Shown here in pieces: positions 21,045 to 28,562 of a stretch of 28,562 bases of DNA. Origin of the DNA: Pelomicrobium sp036803785 (GTDB lineage Bacteria > Pseudomonadota > Gammaproteobacteria > Burkholderiales > UBA6910); assembly GCF_036803785.1 (NCBI RefSeq), contig NZ_DAIRTR010000028.1, forward strand, positions 1 to 28,562, in the 5' to 3' direction. The number at the start of each line of letters is the position of its first letter. Within the stretch, counting starts at the first letter, position 1. Position numbers and translations under genes: made by a program. The notes beneath the pieces are model-generated. The model searched no databases. It was not told the DNA's origin and worked only from the letters and a program-made list of their open reading frames with translations.

Positions 21045-22505
21045 TTATGCAGGCGAGATGGAACGGTGCTTGATGCGCTGGAAGGAAGCCAAAGCCCGTT
21101 CTCGGCTGACCTTCAGGTCCACGAGGGGGCGGGGATAGGTCTGTCCTAGACGCACGCCAGCGGCGTCCAAGACCGCGGGCGGCGCCGTCCAAGGGGCGTG
21201 GATGTGCTCGTCGGGAAGCGCGGCGAGCTCCGGTAGATGGCGGCGCAGGTAAACGCCCCGGGGGTCGAATTTACGGCCCTGGAGCACCGGATTGAAAACC
21301 CGGAAGTAGGGCGCGGCATCTGCCCCGCAGCCAGCGCTCCATTGCCATCCCAGGGTGTTGTTGGCAAGGTCCGCATCGACCAAGGTGTCCCAGAACCAAC
21401 GGGTACCTTCCTGCCAGGGGATCAGCAGGTTTTTGGTGAGGTAAGAGGCGGCGATCATCCGCGCCCGATTGTGCATCCAGCCCGTCGCCCACAACTCCCG
21501 CATGCCAGCGTCCACCATGGGGACTCCGGTCTGCCCGCGCTGCCAGGCGGCAAGGACGTCCTGATAGCGTTCCACCCAGGGAAAGCGGGCGAAACGGCGA
21601 TCCAGAGGCTCCTGCGGCGTATGGGGAAAATGAACGAGGAGGTGATGGGCGAATTCCCGCCAGGCGAGTTGGCGCAGGAAGCTCTCTGCCTGGGTGCGCA
21701 AACCCGGCGATGGGTCGAGGGCCAGGCGTTGCTCCACGGCCGCGGCGACCTGGCGCGGGCTGATCTCGCCGAAGTGGAGGTGGGGGGAGAGCCGGGAGGT
21801 GCCTGCCAGATCCGGGCGATTCCGCGCCTCGGCGTAGCGGGCTAAGGAGGCGTCTAGGAATGTCTCGAGCCGCTGCCAGGCACCGGCTTCTCCGGGATGC
21901 CAGAGAATGCGAAGGCCCTTGTCCCAGGGAATGTTCGGCAACAGGGCGAGCTCCTCGAGCCGCAGGGAAGAGAGCGTCGGCGGGACGGGCGGCAGCCTCC
22001 GGGGAGCGGCAATCGGGTCGGTGGGCCATCCCCGGCGCCAGCAAGCCCGCCAAAAGGCAGTGAACACTTGGTAGGGGACGCCATCGTCCTTGAGAAAGGA
22101 TTCCGGCTCGAAGAAAAGCGAGGCGTCGGCCGTTTCCACTTGTACCCCGGCAGCGCGAAGCCCTGCGTCTACTCGACGGTCCCGCGCTCGGTGGGCGGGT
22201 TCGTAGAGCCGATTCCAGAAGACGCGGGTGGCGCCCGCCTCCTTCGCAAGCCGCAGCAGAGCTTCAAGGCTCGGGCCACGGCGCAGAAGTAACCGGGATC
22301 CTCGCGCCCGCAAGCTCCCATCGAGGGCGGCAAGGGCGTGATGCAACCACCACCGGGAGGCAGCCCCTGGCGCCCACGGTTCTGATTCTTCTGGAGCGTG
22401 GATGTAGACGGGCACTATGCGCTCGCAGGCGGCCAGGGCCCGGGCGAGGGCGGGGTTGTCGGCCAGGCGTAGATCCTGGCGGAACCAGACGAGGGCAGCG
22501 CTCAT
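21045..22505 (-). CDS. phrB: deoxyribodipyrimidine photolyase (class I CPD type)
   Basis: A 486-residue photolyase that repairs UV pyrimidine dimers using blue light, with FADH- and an antenna cofactor. The N-terminal alpha/beta antenna domain begins LVWFRQDLRLADNPAL (residues 5-20). The FAD/DNA-binding helical domain contains LSPHLHFGEISPRQV, FLRQLAWREFAHHLL, GVPMVDAGMRELWATGWMHN, RARMIAASYLTKNLLIPW and LANNTLGWQWSAGCGADAAP, all class I signatures, and then FNPVLQGRKFDPRGVYLRRH. I use ATG 22505 because it places the conserved start at residue 5; an in-frame GTG at 22547 exists. It is divergent from the TIGR04282 gene (56-base spacer) and convergent with the TIGR04283 gene, so it splits that pair. 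Confidence 0.95.
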   Translation of the reverse strand: MSAALVWFRQDLRLADNPALARALAACERIVPVYIHAPEESEPWAPGAASRWWLHHALAALDGSLRARGSRLLLRRGPSLEALLRLAKEAGATRVFWNRLYEPAHRARDRRVDAGLRAAGVQVETADASLFFEPESFLKDDGVPYQVFTAFWRACWRRGWPTDPIAAPRRLPPVPPTLSSLRLEELALLPNIPWDKGLRILWHPGEAGAWQRLETFLDASLARYAEARNRPDLAGTSRLSPHLHFGEISPRQVAAAVEQRLALDPSPGLRTQAESFLRQLAWREFAHHLLVHFPHTPQEPLDRRFARFPWVERYQDVLAAWQRGQTGVPMVDAGMRELWATGWMHNRARMIAASYLTKNLLIPWQEGTRWFWDTLVDADLANNTLGWQWSAGCGADAAPYFRVFNPVLQGRKFDPRGVYLRRHLPELAALPDEHIHAPWTAPPAVLDAAGVRLGQTYPRPLVDLKVSRERALASFQRIKHRSISPA

Positions 22506-22561
22506 GGGACTTGCGATGAATGTCACCGAGTTCCAGGATGGAGGCACTGTACCATTGCGCC

Positions 22562-23191
22562 ATGACGAACGTTTGCGCGGTGATCGTCTTTGCCCGGGCC
22601 CCGGTCCCAGGGCAGGTCAAGACGCGGCTGATCCCCGCCTTGGGACCCCTGCGGGCGGCCGCTCTTCACCGCCGCCTGGTTCGGGAAACCCTCACCAAGG
22701 CGGTGAGAAGCGGCGTGGGCCCGGTCACGCTGGCAGGGTACCCCAGCGCGGGCCATCCCTTCTTCGCCCGCTGCGCTACCCGTTATGGCGTGGCGCTCAT
22801 GGACCAGGAAGGCGCTGATCTGGGCGCCCGGATGGGGGAAGCCCTGAAGAGGGCTTTGGACAGGGCGCCCATGGCGCTGCTGGTGGGCAGCGATTGCCCG
22901 CCCCTTACCGTCGAGGATCTGCGGGCCGCTGCCAGGGCGCTCGGCCAGGGGGCGGATGCGGTCCTCGCCCCGGCCGAGGACGGCGGTTACGTGTTGATCG
23001 GCCTGCGGTGCTTTCACCCCGCGCTCTTCTGCGGGCTCCCATGGGGGAGCGAGGGGGTGTTGCGCGAGACCATGGGGCGGCTCGAGCGTTTGAGCTGGCG
23101 CGTTGCCCGACTGCCAACCCGCTGGGACCTGGACCGGCCTGAGGACTTCGCCCGGCTGCGGGCCTTGCGTGGGGCTTGGAGAAGCGCCTGA
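22562..23191 (+). CDS. DUF2064 / TIGR04282 family nucleotidyl- or glycosyltransferase-like protein
   Basis: A 209-residue GT-A-like protein with VFARAPVPGQVKTRLIPALG (about residues 8-27, nucleotide-binding loop), LVGSDCPPLTVEDL, APAEDGGYVLIGL and a C-terminal LPTRWDLDRPEDFARL. These are the marks of the TIGR04282/DUF2064 family, which often sits beside TIGR04283 glycosyltransferases. The exact reaction is unknown; the arsenosugar label is a family name and no arsS or arsM is in the window. I start it at ATG 22562 (MTNVCAVIVFARAP); the frame extends back to 22520 without conservation. Its end is 11 bases from the convergent panD stop, with no visible terminator. Confidence 0.82.
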   Translation: MTNVCAVIVFARAPVPGQVKTRLIPALGPLRAAALHRRLVRETLTKAVRSGVGPVTLAGYPSAGHPFFARCATRYGVALMDQEGADLGARMGEALKRALDRAPMALLVGSDCPPLTVEDLRAAARALGQGADAVLAPAEDGGYVLIGLRCFHPALFCGLPWGSEGVLRETMGRLERLSWRVARLPTRWDLDRPEDFARLRALRGAWRSA

Positions 23192-23202
23192 GCAGAGAGC
23201 CT

Positions 23203-23583
23203 TTAAGCTGCCTGGACTGGGATGCTGTCCCTCGTATGGGTGATGCGGTTGCGGCCGTCCACGTAGACGAGCCGCGGGTGATGGCGGGCCAGTTCCAGTT
23301 CCGAATAAACGGCGTAGGCGGCGATGATAAGCAGATCGCCGGGTTTGGCTTTATGGGCGGCAGCCCCGTTTACCGAGATGGTGCCGCTGCCGCGCTCGGC
23401 GCGGATCGCGTAGGTGGTAAAGCGCTCGCCGTTGGCGATATTGTAGACGTCGATTTGTTGGTATTCTCGTATGCCGGCGGCATCGAGCAGGGTCTCGTCG
23501 ATGGCACAGGAGCCTTCGTAATCCAACTCCGAATGGGTCACCGTGACCCGGTGCAATTTCGCCTGTAGCATCGTGCGCTGCAT
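23203..23583 (-). CDS. panD: aspartate 1-decarboxylase
   Basis: A 126-residue pyruvoyl enzyme making beta-alanine from L-aspartate for pantothenate. The self-cleavage site is YEGSCAID, cutting Gly24-Ser25 to form the pyruvoyl group on Ser25. Other conserved stretches are MLQAKLHRVTVTH, FTTYAIRAERGSG and ISVNGAAAHKAKPGD; length equals that of E. coli PanD (126). It is the last gene of the pan cluster, 51 bases after panC. A TTATACTT element in that gap (-10-like TATACT at 23628-23623) might give it a promoter of its own. Confidence 0.97.
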   Translation of the reverse strand: MQRTMLQAKLHRVTVTHSELDYEGSCAIDETLLDAAGIREYQQIDVYNIANGERFTTYAIRAERGSGTISVNGAAAHKAKPGDLLIIAAYAVYSELELARHHPRLVYVDGRNRITHTRDSIPVQAA

Positions 23584-23622
23584 GGGCGGGCATCCCCCTT
23601 TGGCTTTTTCTCAAAAACGCGA

Positions 23623-23628
23623 AGTATA
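23623..23628 (-). promoter_or_regulatory. -10-like hexamer between panC and panD
   Basis: TATACT on the minus strand lies 40 bases before the panD ATG, with no good -35. The same octamer TTATACTT recurs upstream of the HAD gene at the right end of the window. A weak TTTTT-GAG-AAAAA inverted repeat follows it. Confidence 0.25.
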
Positions 23629-23634
23629 AGGCCC

Positions 23635-24471
23635 TCAGGCCGGAACCGTGATTTCCAGGTTGTCGATCAGCCGGGTCCTTCCGAGCCGAGCGGCCGCAAG
23701 GGCCACAAGCTCCCGGTCCCCCGGCTGGGCGGGCTCTAGGCTAGGGCGTTGCTGCACCGCAACATAATCCACCTGCCATCCCGCCTTGTCAAGGCGGTCC
23801 CGGGCGCGCTGTTCCAGGGCACGGAAGTCTTGCGTTCCTGCTTCGATTGCTTGGGCGATCTCGCGCAAGGTGGCGTACAGCCGAGGCGCTTCGGCTCGCT
23901 CGGCCTCGGAGAGGTAGCCGTTGCGGCTCGACAGCGCCAGCCCATCCGGAGCCCTTACGGTTTCTCCTGCGACGATCTCGATAGGCAGGTTGAACTGGCG
24001 CACCATTTCCCGTACCACCAGGAGCTGCTGGTAGTCCTTTTTGCCGAACACCGCCCAGCGAGGCTGCACGATGTTGAAGAGCTTGAGCACCACGGTGGCG
24101 ACCCCCCGGAAAAAGCCTGGCCGGAACTCTCCTTCCAAGATCTGACCTAGCCGAGGCGGCTCCACGACGAAGGTTTGGGACACGGGATACATTTCTTCCG
24201 TGTCCGGGGCGAACACGAAGTCCACGTCAAGCTCGCGCAGCTTCTCGCAGTCCTCCTCAAGGGTGCGGGGATAGGAGGCGAAATCTTCCCGCGGGCCGAA
24301 CTGGAGCGGGTTCACAAAGATGGAGACCACCACCGGCCGCCCGTGGTTTGCGGCAAGGCGCACGAGCGCCAGATGCCCCTCGTGGAGGTTACCCATGGTG
24401 GGCACGAAAGCGACCTGCCGGTGGCCGGCCAGCCGCTCCCTCAGGGCGGCAATGCGGGACACGCGCTCCAT
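23635..24471 (-). CDS. panC: pantothenate synthetase (pantoate-beta-alanine ligase)
   Basis: A 278-residue ATP-dependent ligase joining pantoate and beta-alanine, a member of the nucleotidylyltransferase/class I tRNA-synthetase-like fold. Visible motifs are FVPTMGNLHEGHLALV (HIGH-type, residues 23-38), FVNPLQFGPREDFASYPRT, RPGFFRGVATVVLKLFNIV, FGKKDYQQL and ALSSRNGYLS (KMSKS-like). Length fits the family (about 280). The ATG directly abuts the panB stop codon with no intergenic base, so coupling to panB translation is expected. panD follows 51 bases on. Confidence 0.97.
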   Translation of the reverse strand: MERVSRIAALRERLAGHRQVAFVPTMGNLHEGHLALVRLAANHGRPVVVSIFVNPLQFGPREDFASYPRTLEEDCEKLRELDVDFVFAPDTEEMYPVSQTFVVEPPRLGQILEGEFRPGFFRGVATVVLKLFNIVQPRWAVFGKKDYQQLLVVREMVRQFNLPIEIVAGETVRAPDGLALSSRNGYLSEAERAEAPRLYATLREIAQAIEAGTQDFRALEQRARDRLDKAGWQVDYVAVQQRPSLEPAQPGDRELVALAAARLGRTRLIDNLEITVPA

Positions 24472-25266
24472 CTATTCGAAGCTTTCTTCGGGCCCCGGGA
24501 AACTGCGGTTCTTGACCGCTTGCACGAAGGCTGCGACCGCCGCTTGAACATTGCCCGCCCCCGCCATGAAGTTGCGCACGAACTTGGGCCGGTGCCCCGG
24601 GTAGAGGTCCAGCATGTCATAGAGTACCAGCACCTGGCCGCTGCAATGGGGGCCGGCGCCGATGCCGATGGTGGGGGTGCTGATCGAGGCGGTCACCTGC
24701 TGGGCCAAGGTCGCTGGCATGGCTTCCAGAACGAGGAGCCCGGCGCCTGCCTGTTCCAGGGCCTTGGCGTCGTCGAGCAGCCGAGCGGCCTGGGCTTCGC
24801 CGCGCCCCTGCACCTTGAAGCCTCCCAGCTGGTGCACCGACTGGGGAGTAAGCCCGATGTGGCCGCACACCGGTACGCCGCGCCGGGTGAGGAAGCTCAC
24901 CGTCTCCGCCATCTCCTGGCCGCCTTCCAGTTTCACCATGTGGGCGCCGGCGGCCATGAGAGGCACGGCGTTCTCGAAGGTCTTCTCCGGGCTTAGCTGG
25001 AAGGTGCCGAAGGGCATGTCGGCGATCACCAGGGCGCGTTTCGCGCCCCGCGCCACGCAACGGGTGTGGTAAGCCATCTCCGCCAGGGTCACGGTGAGGG
25101 TCGTTGCCTCGCCCTTGATTACGTTGCCCAGGGAGTCTCCTACCAGCAGCGTGTCCACGCCGGCGCTGTCCAGCACGGTGGCGAAGCTCGCGTCGTAGCA
25201 GGTGAGCATGGTAATGGGATCCCCGTCCCGGGCCATCTTCTGCAGGGTCGTGAGAGTGACGCGCAT
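24472..25266 (-). CDS. panB: 3-methyl-2-oxobutanoate hydroxymethyltransferase (ketopantoate hydroxymethyltransferase)
   Basis: A 264-residue TIM-barrel enzyme that adds a hydroxymethyl group from methylene-THF to ketoisovalerate, the first committed step to pantothenate. Motifs are PITMLTCYDASFATVLD, LLVGDSLGN (metal Asp), VIADMPFGTFQ, MVKLEGG, VPVCGHIGLTPQSVH, LEAMPATLA and TIGIGAGPHCSGQVLVLYDML. I start it at ATG 25266 (MRVTLTTLQKM), with GAGG about 7 bases upstream and 2 bases after the dgk stop; the longer frame to 25317 would overlap that gene. It precedes panC, whose start abuts the panB stop. Confidence 0.97.
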   Translation of the reverse strand: MRVTLTTLQKMARDGDPITMLTCYDASFATVLDSAGVDTLLVGDSLGNVIKGEATTLTVTLAEMAYHTRCVARGAKRALVIADMPFGTFQLSPEKTFENAVPLMAAGAHMVKLEGGQEMAETVSFLTRRGVPVCGHIGLTPQSVHQLGGFKVQGRGEAQAARLLDDAKALEQAGAGLLVLEAMPATLAQQVTASISTPTIGIGAGPHCSGQVLVLYDMLDLYPGHRPKFVRNFMAGAGNVQAAVAAFVQAVKNRSFPGPEESFE

Positions 25267-25268
25267 GA

Positions 25269-25907
25269 TTAGCCTCGATTGAAGAACTCCCGGGCGCCCC
25301 GCATGGCGCCAATGCATTGCAACAGTAAATCAAAATCCGCGCGCTCATCAACAAAGTTGAAGTGGTCGCTGTTGACGACGAGCAGCGGCGCGGCCTCGTA
25401 GTGGTGAAAAAACCGAGTGTAGGCTTCTGCCAGCCGGGCCAGGTAGTCCTCGGAAATCGCGCGCTCGTACTCCTTGTTCCGGCGGCGCACCCGCTCCATC
25501 AGCCGCTCGGGGGAAGCCTGAAGATAGATCACCAGGTCCGGCACGGGCTTGCCGGGGGCAAGGCGGTGGTAGAGCTCCAGATACAACCGGTACTCATCGT
25601 CGTCCAGCGTGAGGCGCGCAAACAGAGGGTCTTTCTCCAAAAGGAAATCGGCCACCGTCAGGCGCTGGAACAGGTCGTACTGGGACAGGCGCTGGAGCCG
25701 TTGCACCCGCTGGAACAGGAAGCAGAGTTGGGTCGGAAGCGCATAGCGTTCGCTATCTTGGTAGAAGCGGGGAAGAAACGGATTTTCTTCCGGATCCTCC
25801 AGCAGCAGGGCGCAGTCCAGCCGCTTGGCGAGGGCCCGGGCGAGGGTGGTCTTTCCCGCTCCGATGGGCCCTTCCACCACCAGGTATCGCAGGGCATCCA
25901 GATTCAC
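25269..25907 (-). CDS. deoxynucleoside kinase family protein (deoxyadenosine/deoxyguanosine kinase-like)
   Basis: A 212-residue P-loop kinase of the dNK family. It has Walker A VEGPIGAGKTT (residues 11-21), LEDPEENPFLPRFYQD, the substrate-site stretch FLFQRVQRL, the DRS-like region (KDPLFARLTLDDDEYRLY) and the arginine-rich lid RVRRRNKEYERAI. It phosphorylates deoxynucleosides for salvage; the exact base preference cannot be read from sequence. The GTG start overlaps the folK stop by 4 bases (GTGA), and panB follows 2 bases after its stop. In Betaproteobacteria this kinase commonly sits between folK and panB, supporting the assignment. Confidence 0.9.
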   Translation of the reverse strand: MNLDALRYLVVEGPIGAGKTTLARALAKRLDCALLLEDPEENPFLPRFYQDSERYALPTQLCFLFQRVQRLQRLSQYDLFQRLTVADFLLEKDPLFARLTLDDDEYRLYLELYHRLAPGKPVPDLVIYLQASPERLMERVRRRNKEYERAISEDYLARLAEAYTRFFHHYEAAPLLVVNSDHFNFVDERADFDLLLQCIGAMRGAREFFNRG

Positions 25908-26401
25908 GGCGAGACCCCGGCAGTGGCGAGCCGCTCGATACCCTCGTGGGAGAGCCTTTGGGTGAGCTCCCCGACACGCCCGTGGCCGGGAATTTCCAGC
26001 TCCGGTGCGATCTCCGCCAGGGGCACCAGCACGAAGGCTCGCTCGTGAAGTCTCGGGTGGGGCACGGTGAGCCCCGGCTCGCTCACCGACAAGTCTTCGT
26101 AAAGGAGCAGGTCCAGGTCTAAGGTGCGGGGCGCGTTAGGGAACGTGCGCCGGCGCCCGTGCAAGCGTTCGAGGGAGAGGAGCGCCGCCATCAGCTCCCG
26201 CGGCCTCAAGGACGTCTCTACTTCCACCACGGCGTTGATGAACTCGGGCTGGTCCGCGTAGCCTACCGGCGCGGTGCGGTAGAGGGACGAGCGCCGCAGG
26301 ACCGCGAGGCCGGGCAGCTCCGAAAGTTCGCGAATGGCAGCGAGCACCTGCCGGTCCGGTCGCAGCAGGTTGCTTCCCAGGGCAACGAAGGCGCGCGCCA
26401 C
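25904..26401 (-). CDS. folK: 6-hydroxymethyl-7,8-dihydropterin pyrophosphokinase (HPPK)
   Basis: A 165-residue folate-pathway enzyme that transfers pyrophosphate from ATP to 6-hydroxymethyl-dihydropterin. Signatures are VALGSNLLRP (residues 6-15), SSLYRTAPVGYADQPEFINA (38-57) and RRRTFPNAPRTLDLDLLLY, with Mg-binding Asp95 and Asp97, then VPHPRLHERAFVLVPLAEIAP. Length is normal (about 160). The start is a GTG at 26401 backed by an excellent AAAGGAGGGG ribosome binding site, which covers the end of pcnB. Its stop overlaps the following kinase start. Confidence 0.96.
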   Translation of the reverse strand: MARAFVALGSNLLRPDRQVLAAIRELSELPGLAVLRRSSLYRTAPVGYADQPEFINAVVEVETSLRPRELMAALLSLERLHGRRRTFPNAPRTLDLDLLLYEDLSVSEPGLTVPHPRLHERAFVLVPLAEIAPELEIPGHGRVGELTQRLSHEGIERLATAGVSP

Positions 26402-26417
26402 GGCTTTTCCCCTCCTT

Positions 26418-27797
26418 TCAAAGCGACGCGCCGGCCTTGACGGGGGTGCCGTGCTGGACGCTCGCGCCTTCGGCCGTCTGCGCCGACTTGCGCCGCCTCC
26501 GGCGCCGGCGGCGCGGTCCTTCCCCGGGCTTCAACATGGCTTGGCGCTCCTGGGGATCGGCCCGCTGAAAGGCGTCCCACCACTCGCCCAGCTCTTTTGG
26601 CAGCTCGCCGCTTTCACAGCGCAATTGCAGAAAATCGAAGCCCGCCCGGAACCGGGGATGCTCCAGGAGCCGGAACGGGCGTTGCCCCGAACGTTGTAGG
26701 AAGCGGGGCTGAAGGGCCCAGATTTCTTTCATCATGGCTTCGTATCGACGGGGGATGGCGAGCCGCTCCTCCTGCACCGCCAGCACCTCGTCCATGGCCT
26801 TCAGCAGGGCGGGAACGGGCTTCTCGCCCTGCTGTTGCAAGGCATTCCACGTGGCAAGCACTTCGTGCCACAGGAGGGCGGCGAGCAGGAAGGCGGGATT
26901 GACCGGTTTGTCGGCGGCGATGCGCCGGTCGGTATTCTCCAGTGCCAGCATCACGAAACGCTCCCCCAGGGGTTGCTCCAGGATCACGTCCAGCAAGGGC
27001 AGTAGCCCGTGGTGCAATCCCCGCGCCCGCAACTGCAGCACGCATTGGCGCGAGTGGCCGGAGAGCAGGAGTTTCAGCATCTCGTCGAACACCCGGGCTG
27101 CCGGCACGTTCTGGATCAGGGGAGCGAGGCGCGGAATCGGTGCCTCGGTCTTCGGATCCAGCTTCAGGTCCAACTTGGCGGCCAGGCGCACCGCCCGCAG
27201 CATGCGCACCGGATCCTCCCGGTAGCGCTTCTCTGGATCGCCGATGATACGCAACACCCCCTTCCTGAGATCGGCGTAGCCCTCGTGGTAGTCCCAGATC
27301 TCCTGGGAGACCGGATCGTAGAACAGGGCGTTGGCGGTGAAGTCCCGGCGTGTGGCGTCCTCTACCTGGCTGCCGAAGATGTTGTCCTGAAGCAGGCGCC
27401 CGTGCTCGTCGGTGGGCAGCTCCTCGGCAGTCGCCTCGTCTGCAGGGCCGCCGCGGAAGGTGGACACTTCCACCGTCTCCGTGCCGCACAACACGTGCAC
27501 CAGGCGGAAGCGGCGGCCGATAATGCGGGAGCGGCGGAACAGCCGTCGCACTTGTTCCGGCGTGGCGTCGGTCGCCACGTCGAAGTCTTTCGGGACACGC
27601 TTCAGGAGGAGATCGCGCACCGCCCCCCCCACGATGAAGGCGCGGTAGCCGGCCTGCTGCAGGGTGGAGACCGTGCGGCGGGCGCACGGGCTGATCTGAT
27701 CGGCAGTGATTCCGTGCCGCTCGACGGGAATGCGCAGCGGCTCAAGGGGCGCAGACCGGGAACGCCCAAAAACGCGGCGCAGGAGCTTGCGAATCAT
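26418..27797 (-). CDS. pcnB: poly(A) polymerase I
   Basis: A 459-residue class II nucleotidyltransferase that adds poly(A) tails to RNA 3' ends, promoting decay. The catalytic core has FIVGGAVRDLLLKRVPKDFD (residues 54-73; catalytic Asp71 and Asp73), then RRFRLVHVL, VEVSTFRG, RRDFTANALFYDP and the RNA/tRNA-binding region YREDPVRMLRAVRLAAKL. The C-terminal tail is very basic, with eight consecutive Arg (GPRRRRRRRRKSAQ), as often seen in PcnB proteins of this group. PcnB is favoured over a CCA-adding enzyme by the extended C-terminus and the folK context. The ATG is 3 bases after the HAD gene stop; folK starts 16 bases after its own stop. Confidence 0.95.
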   Translation of the reverse strand: MIRKLLRRVFGRSRSAPLEPLRIPVERHGITADQISPCARRTVSTLQQAGYRAFIVGGAVRDLLLKRVPKDFDVATDATPEQVRRLFRRSRIIGRRFRLVHVLCGTETVEVSTFRGGPADEATAEELPTDEHGRLLQDNIFGSQVEDATRRDFTANALFYDPVSQEIWDYHEGYADLRKGVLRIIGDPEKRYREDPVRMLRAVRLAAKLDLKLDPKTEAPIPRLAPLIQNVPAARVFDEMLKLLLSGHSRQCVLQLRARGLHHGLLPLLDVILEQPLGERFVMLALENTDRRIAADKPVNPAFLLAALLWHEVLATWNALQQQGEKPVPALLKAMDEVLAVQEERLAIPRRYEAMMKEIWALQPRFLQRSGQRPFRLLEHPRFRAGFDFLQLRCESGELPKELGEWWDAFQRADPQERQAMLKPGEGPRRRRRRRRKSAQTAEGASVQHGTPVKAGASL

Positions 27798-27800
27798 CCC

Positions 27801-28481
27801 TCAGTGGACCGTTCCATGCAGCGAAAGAATCGGCCAGCCGTGCGCCTCGGCGTGGCAGCGCAGGCGCACATCGGGGTCCACTGCCACTGGATGGGTCACC
27901 CGCTCGAGCAGGGGAAGGTCGTTGTGGGAATCGCTGTAGAACCAGCTCTCTCCGATTCGCTCCCAACTAAGCCCTCGGGAGGTGAGCCATTCTTCCAGCC
28001 GCGCGACCTTGCCCTCGCGAAAGCAGGGCACCCCTACCGCCCGGCCGGTGAAGGCACCGTCCACCTCCTCCGGTTCGGTGGCGATCAGGTGCTCCACCCC
28101 GAACTCCCGCGCGATCGGTCCGGTGACAAAGCGGTTGGTGGCAGTGATGATGACGAGCTCGTGCCCCCGGCGGCGGTGGTCCTCCACTAGCGCCCGGGCG
28201 GCCGGCGTGATCATGGGGCGGATCCTGGTACGCATGTATTCTTCGTGCCAGCGATCGAGCTCGAGGCGCGAATGCCGCGACAGGGGTTTCAATTGAAAGG
28301 CGAGAAAGGCATGGATGTCTAGGGTCCCCGCCTTGTACTGCTCGAAAAACTCCCGGTTGCGCGCCTCGTAGACCTCCCGGTCCAGCACCCGTTGCTCGAT
28401 CAGGAACTGGGCCCACTCGAAATCGCTGTCGCCGGAAAGCAGCGTATTGTCCAGATCGAAGAGGGCGAGCCGCAAAGTCAT
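27801..28481 (-). CDS. HAD-superfamily IB hydrolase (SerB-like phosphatase)
   Basis: A 226-residue haloacid-dehalogenase phosphatase of subfamily IB. The nucleophile motif is FDLDNTLLSGDSDFEW (Asp9, Asp11). An alpha-helical cap follows (about 20-95), then VIITATN (motif II Thr), the Lys of REGKVARLEEWL, and the acidic motif FYSDSHNDLPLLE. The protein resembles SerB and related phosphomonoesterases, but the substrate is not certain. It has a normal start at ATG 28481 and no signal peptide. It is first in the run of minus-strand genes leading through pcnB, folK and panBCD. Upstream is a -10-like TATACT embedded in a hairpin. Confidence 0.9.
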   Translation of the reverse strand: MTLRLALFDLDNTLLSGDSDFEWAQFLIEQRVLDREVYEARNREFFEQYKAGTLDIHAFLAFQLKPLSRHSRLELDRWHEEYMRTRIRPMITPAARALVEDHRRRGHELVIITATNRFVTGPIAREFGVEHLIATEPEEVDGAFTGRAVGVPCFREGKVARLEEWLTSRGLSWERIGESWFYSDSHNDLPLLERVTHPVAVDPDVRLRCHAEAHGWPILSLHGTVH

Positions 28482-28499
28482 GGAACGAGGCAGAGGACT

Positions 28500-28522
28500 A
28501 AAAAAACGGCTAAGTATAACCG
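28500..28522 (-). terminator. terminator-like hairpin overlapping a -10-like element, upstream of the HAD gene
   Basis: On the minus strand CGGTTA-TACT-TAGCCG (one G-U pair) is followed by seven T. It could end transcription entering from beyond the right edge. The same bases contain TATACT (28518-28513), a good -10 for the HAD gene without a clear -35. An 8-bp inverted repeat, GCAGAGGA (28490-28497) with TCCTCTGC (28528-28535), encloses both. Confidence 0.45.
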
Positions 28523-28562
28523 AGAAATCCTCTGCGCCCCTCGGCTACCCCCGGTCACGGAT

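Noticed and set aside
20360..23191. Arsenosugar biosynthesis cluster
   Set aside because: Only the family names suggest it; no ArsS, ArsM or other arsenic gene lies in the window.

Overview
The window is a GC-rich (roughly two-thirds G+C by eye), gene-dense bacterial chromosome segment with 24 apparently intact genes, one gene cut by the left edge and one broken gene. Gene content and order (HAD hydrolase-pcnB-folK-dgk-panB-panC-panD; tsaE-amiC divergent from queG; tamA-tamB; glcDEF; gcl-hyi-glxR) suggest a Betaproteobacterium. That assignment is inference from gene order and protein style, not from a database search.

Layout. 1-4.0 kb (minus): mscS-like channel, a 71-residue membrane protein, tamA and the start of tamB, in one tightly packed unit for envelope stress and outer-membrane assembly. 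4.1-5.9 kb (minus): amiC (peptidoglycan amidase) and tsaE (tRNA t6A). 5.9-8.8 kb: queG (queuosine), a DUF4202 protein, a peroxiredoxin and a PEBP/YbhB-like protein. 8.8-9.9 kb: about 1 kb of mostly non-coding DNA rich in palindromes. It carries a 5' fragment of a CRISPR Cas6 gene, a possible solitary CRISPR repeat and then AT-richer DNA, and is the most unusual part of the window. 9.9-10.5 kb: a CbiM-like ECF transporter membrane protein. 10.6-15.2 kb (minus): glcC-glcD-glcE-glcF. 15.5-19.2 kb (plus): gcl-hyi-glxR, ending at a clear intrinsic terminator. 19.4-23.2 kb: a degenerate metallophosphoesterase, a TIGR04283-type glycosyltransferase, a photolyase on the other strand and a TIGR04282-type transferase. 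23.2-28.5 kb (minus): HAD hydrolase, pcnB, folK, deoxynucleoside kinase, panB, panC, panD.

Functional logic. The two divergent units at 10.6-19.2 kb form one pathway: GlcDEF oxidises glycolate to glyoxylate, Gcl condenses two glyoxylates to tartronate semialdehyde, Hyi interconverts this with hydroxypyruvate, and GlxR reduces it to glycerate. A FadR-type GntR regulator (GlcC) sits between them with operator-like palindromes in the shared intergenic region. This is the bacterial glycerate route for glycolate use or 2-phosphoglycolate salvage; no glycerate kinase is in the window. The right-hand block supplies pantothenate, a folate step, deoxynucleoside salvage and RNA polyadenylation.

Points most worth a second look: the truncated cas6 abutting a 37-bp repeat-like sequence; a Gcl with Glu at the position where characterised glyoxylate carboligase has Val; and a metallophosphoesterase that lost the metal-site-1 ligands but kept those of site 2. 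I found no complete novel defence system or mobile element.
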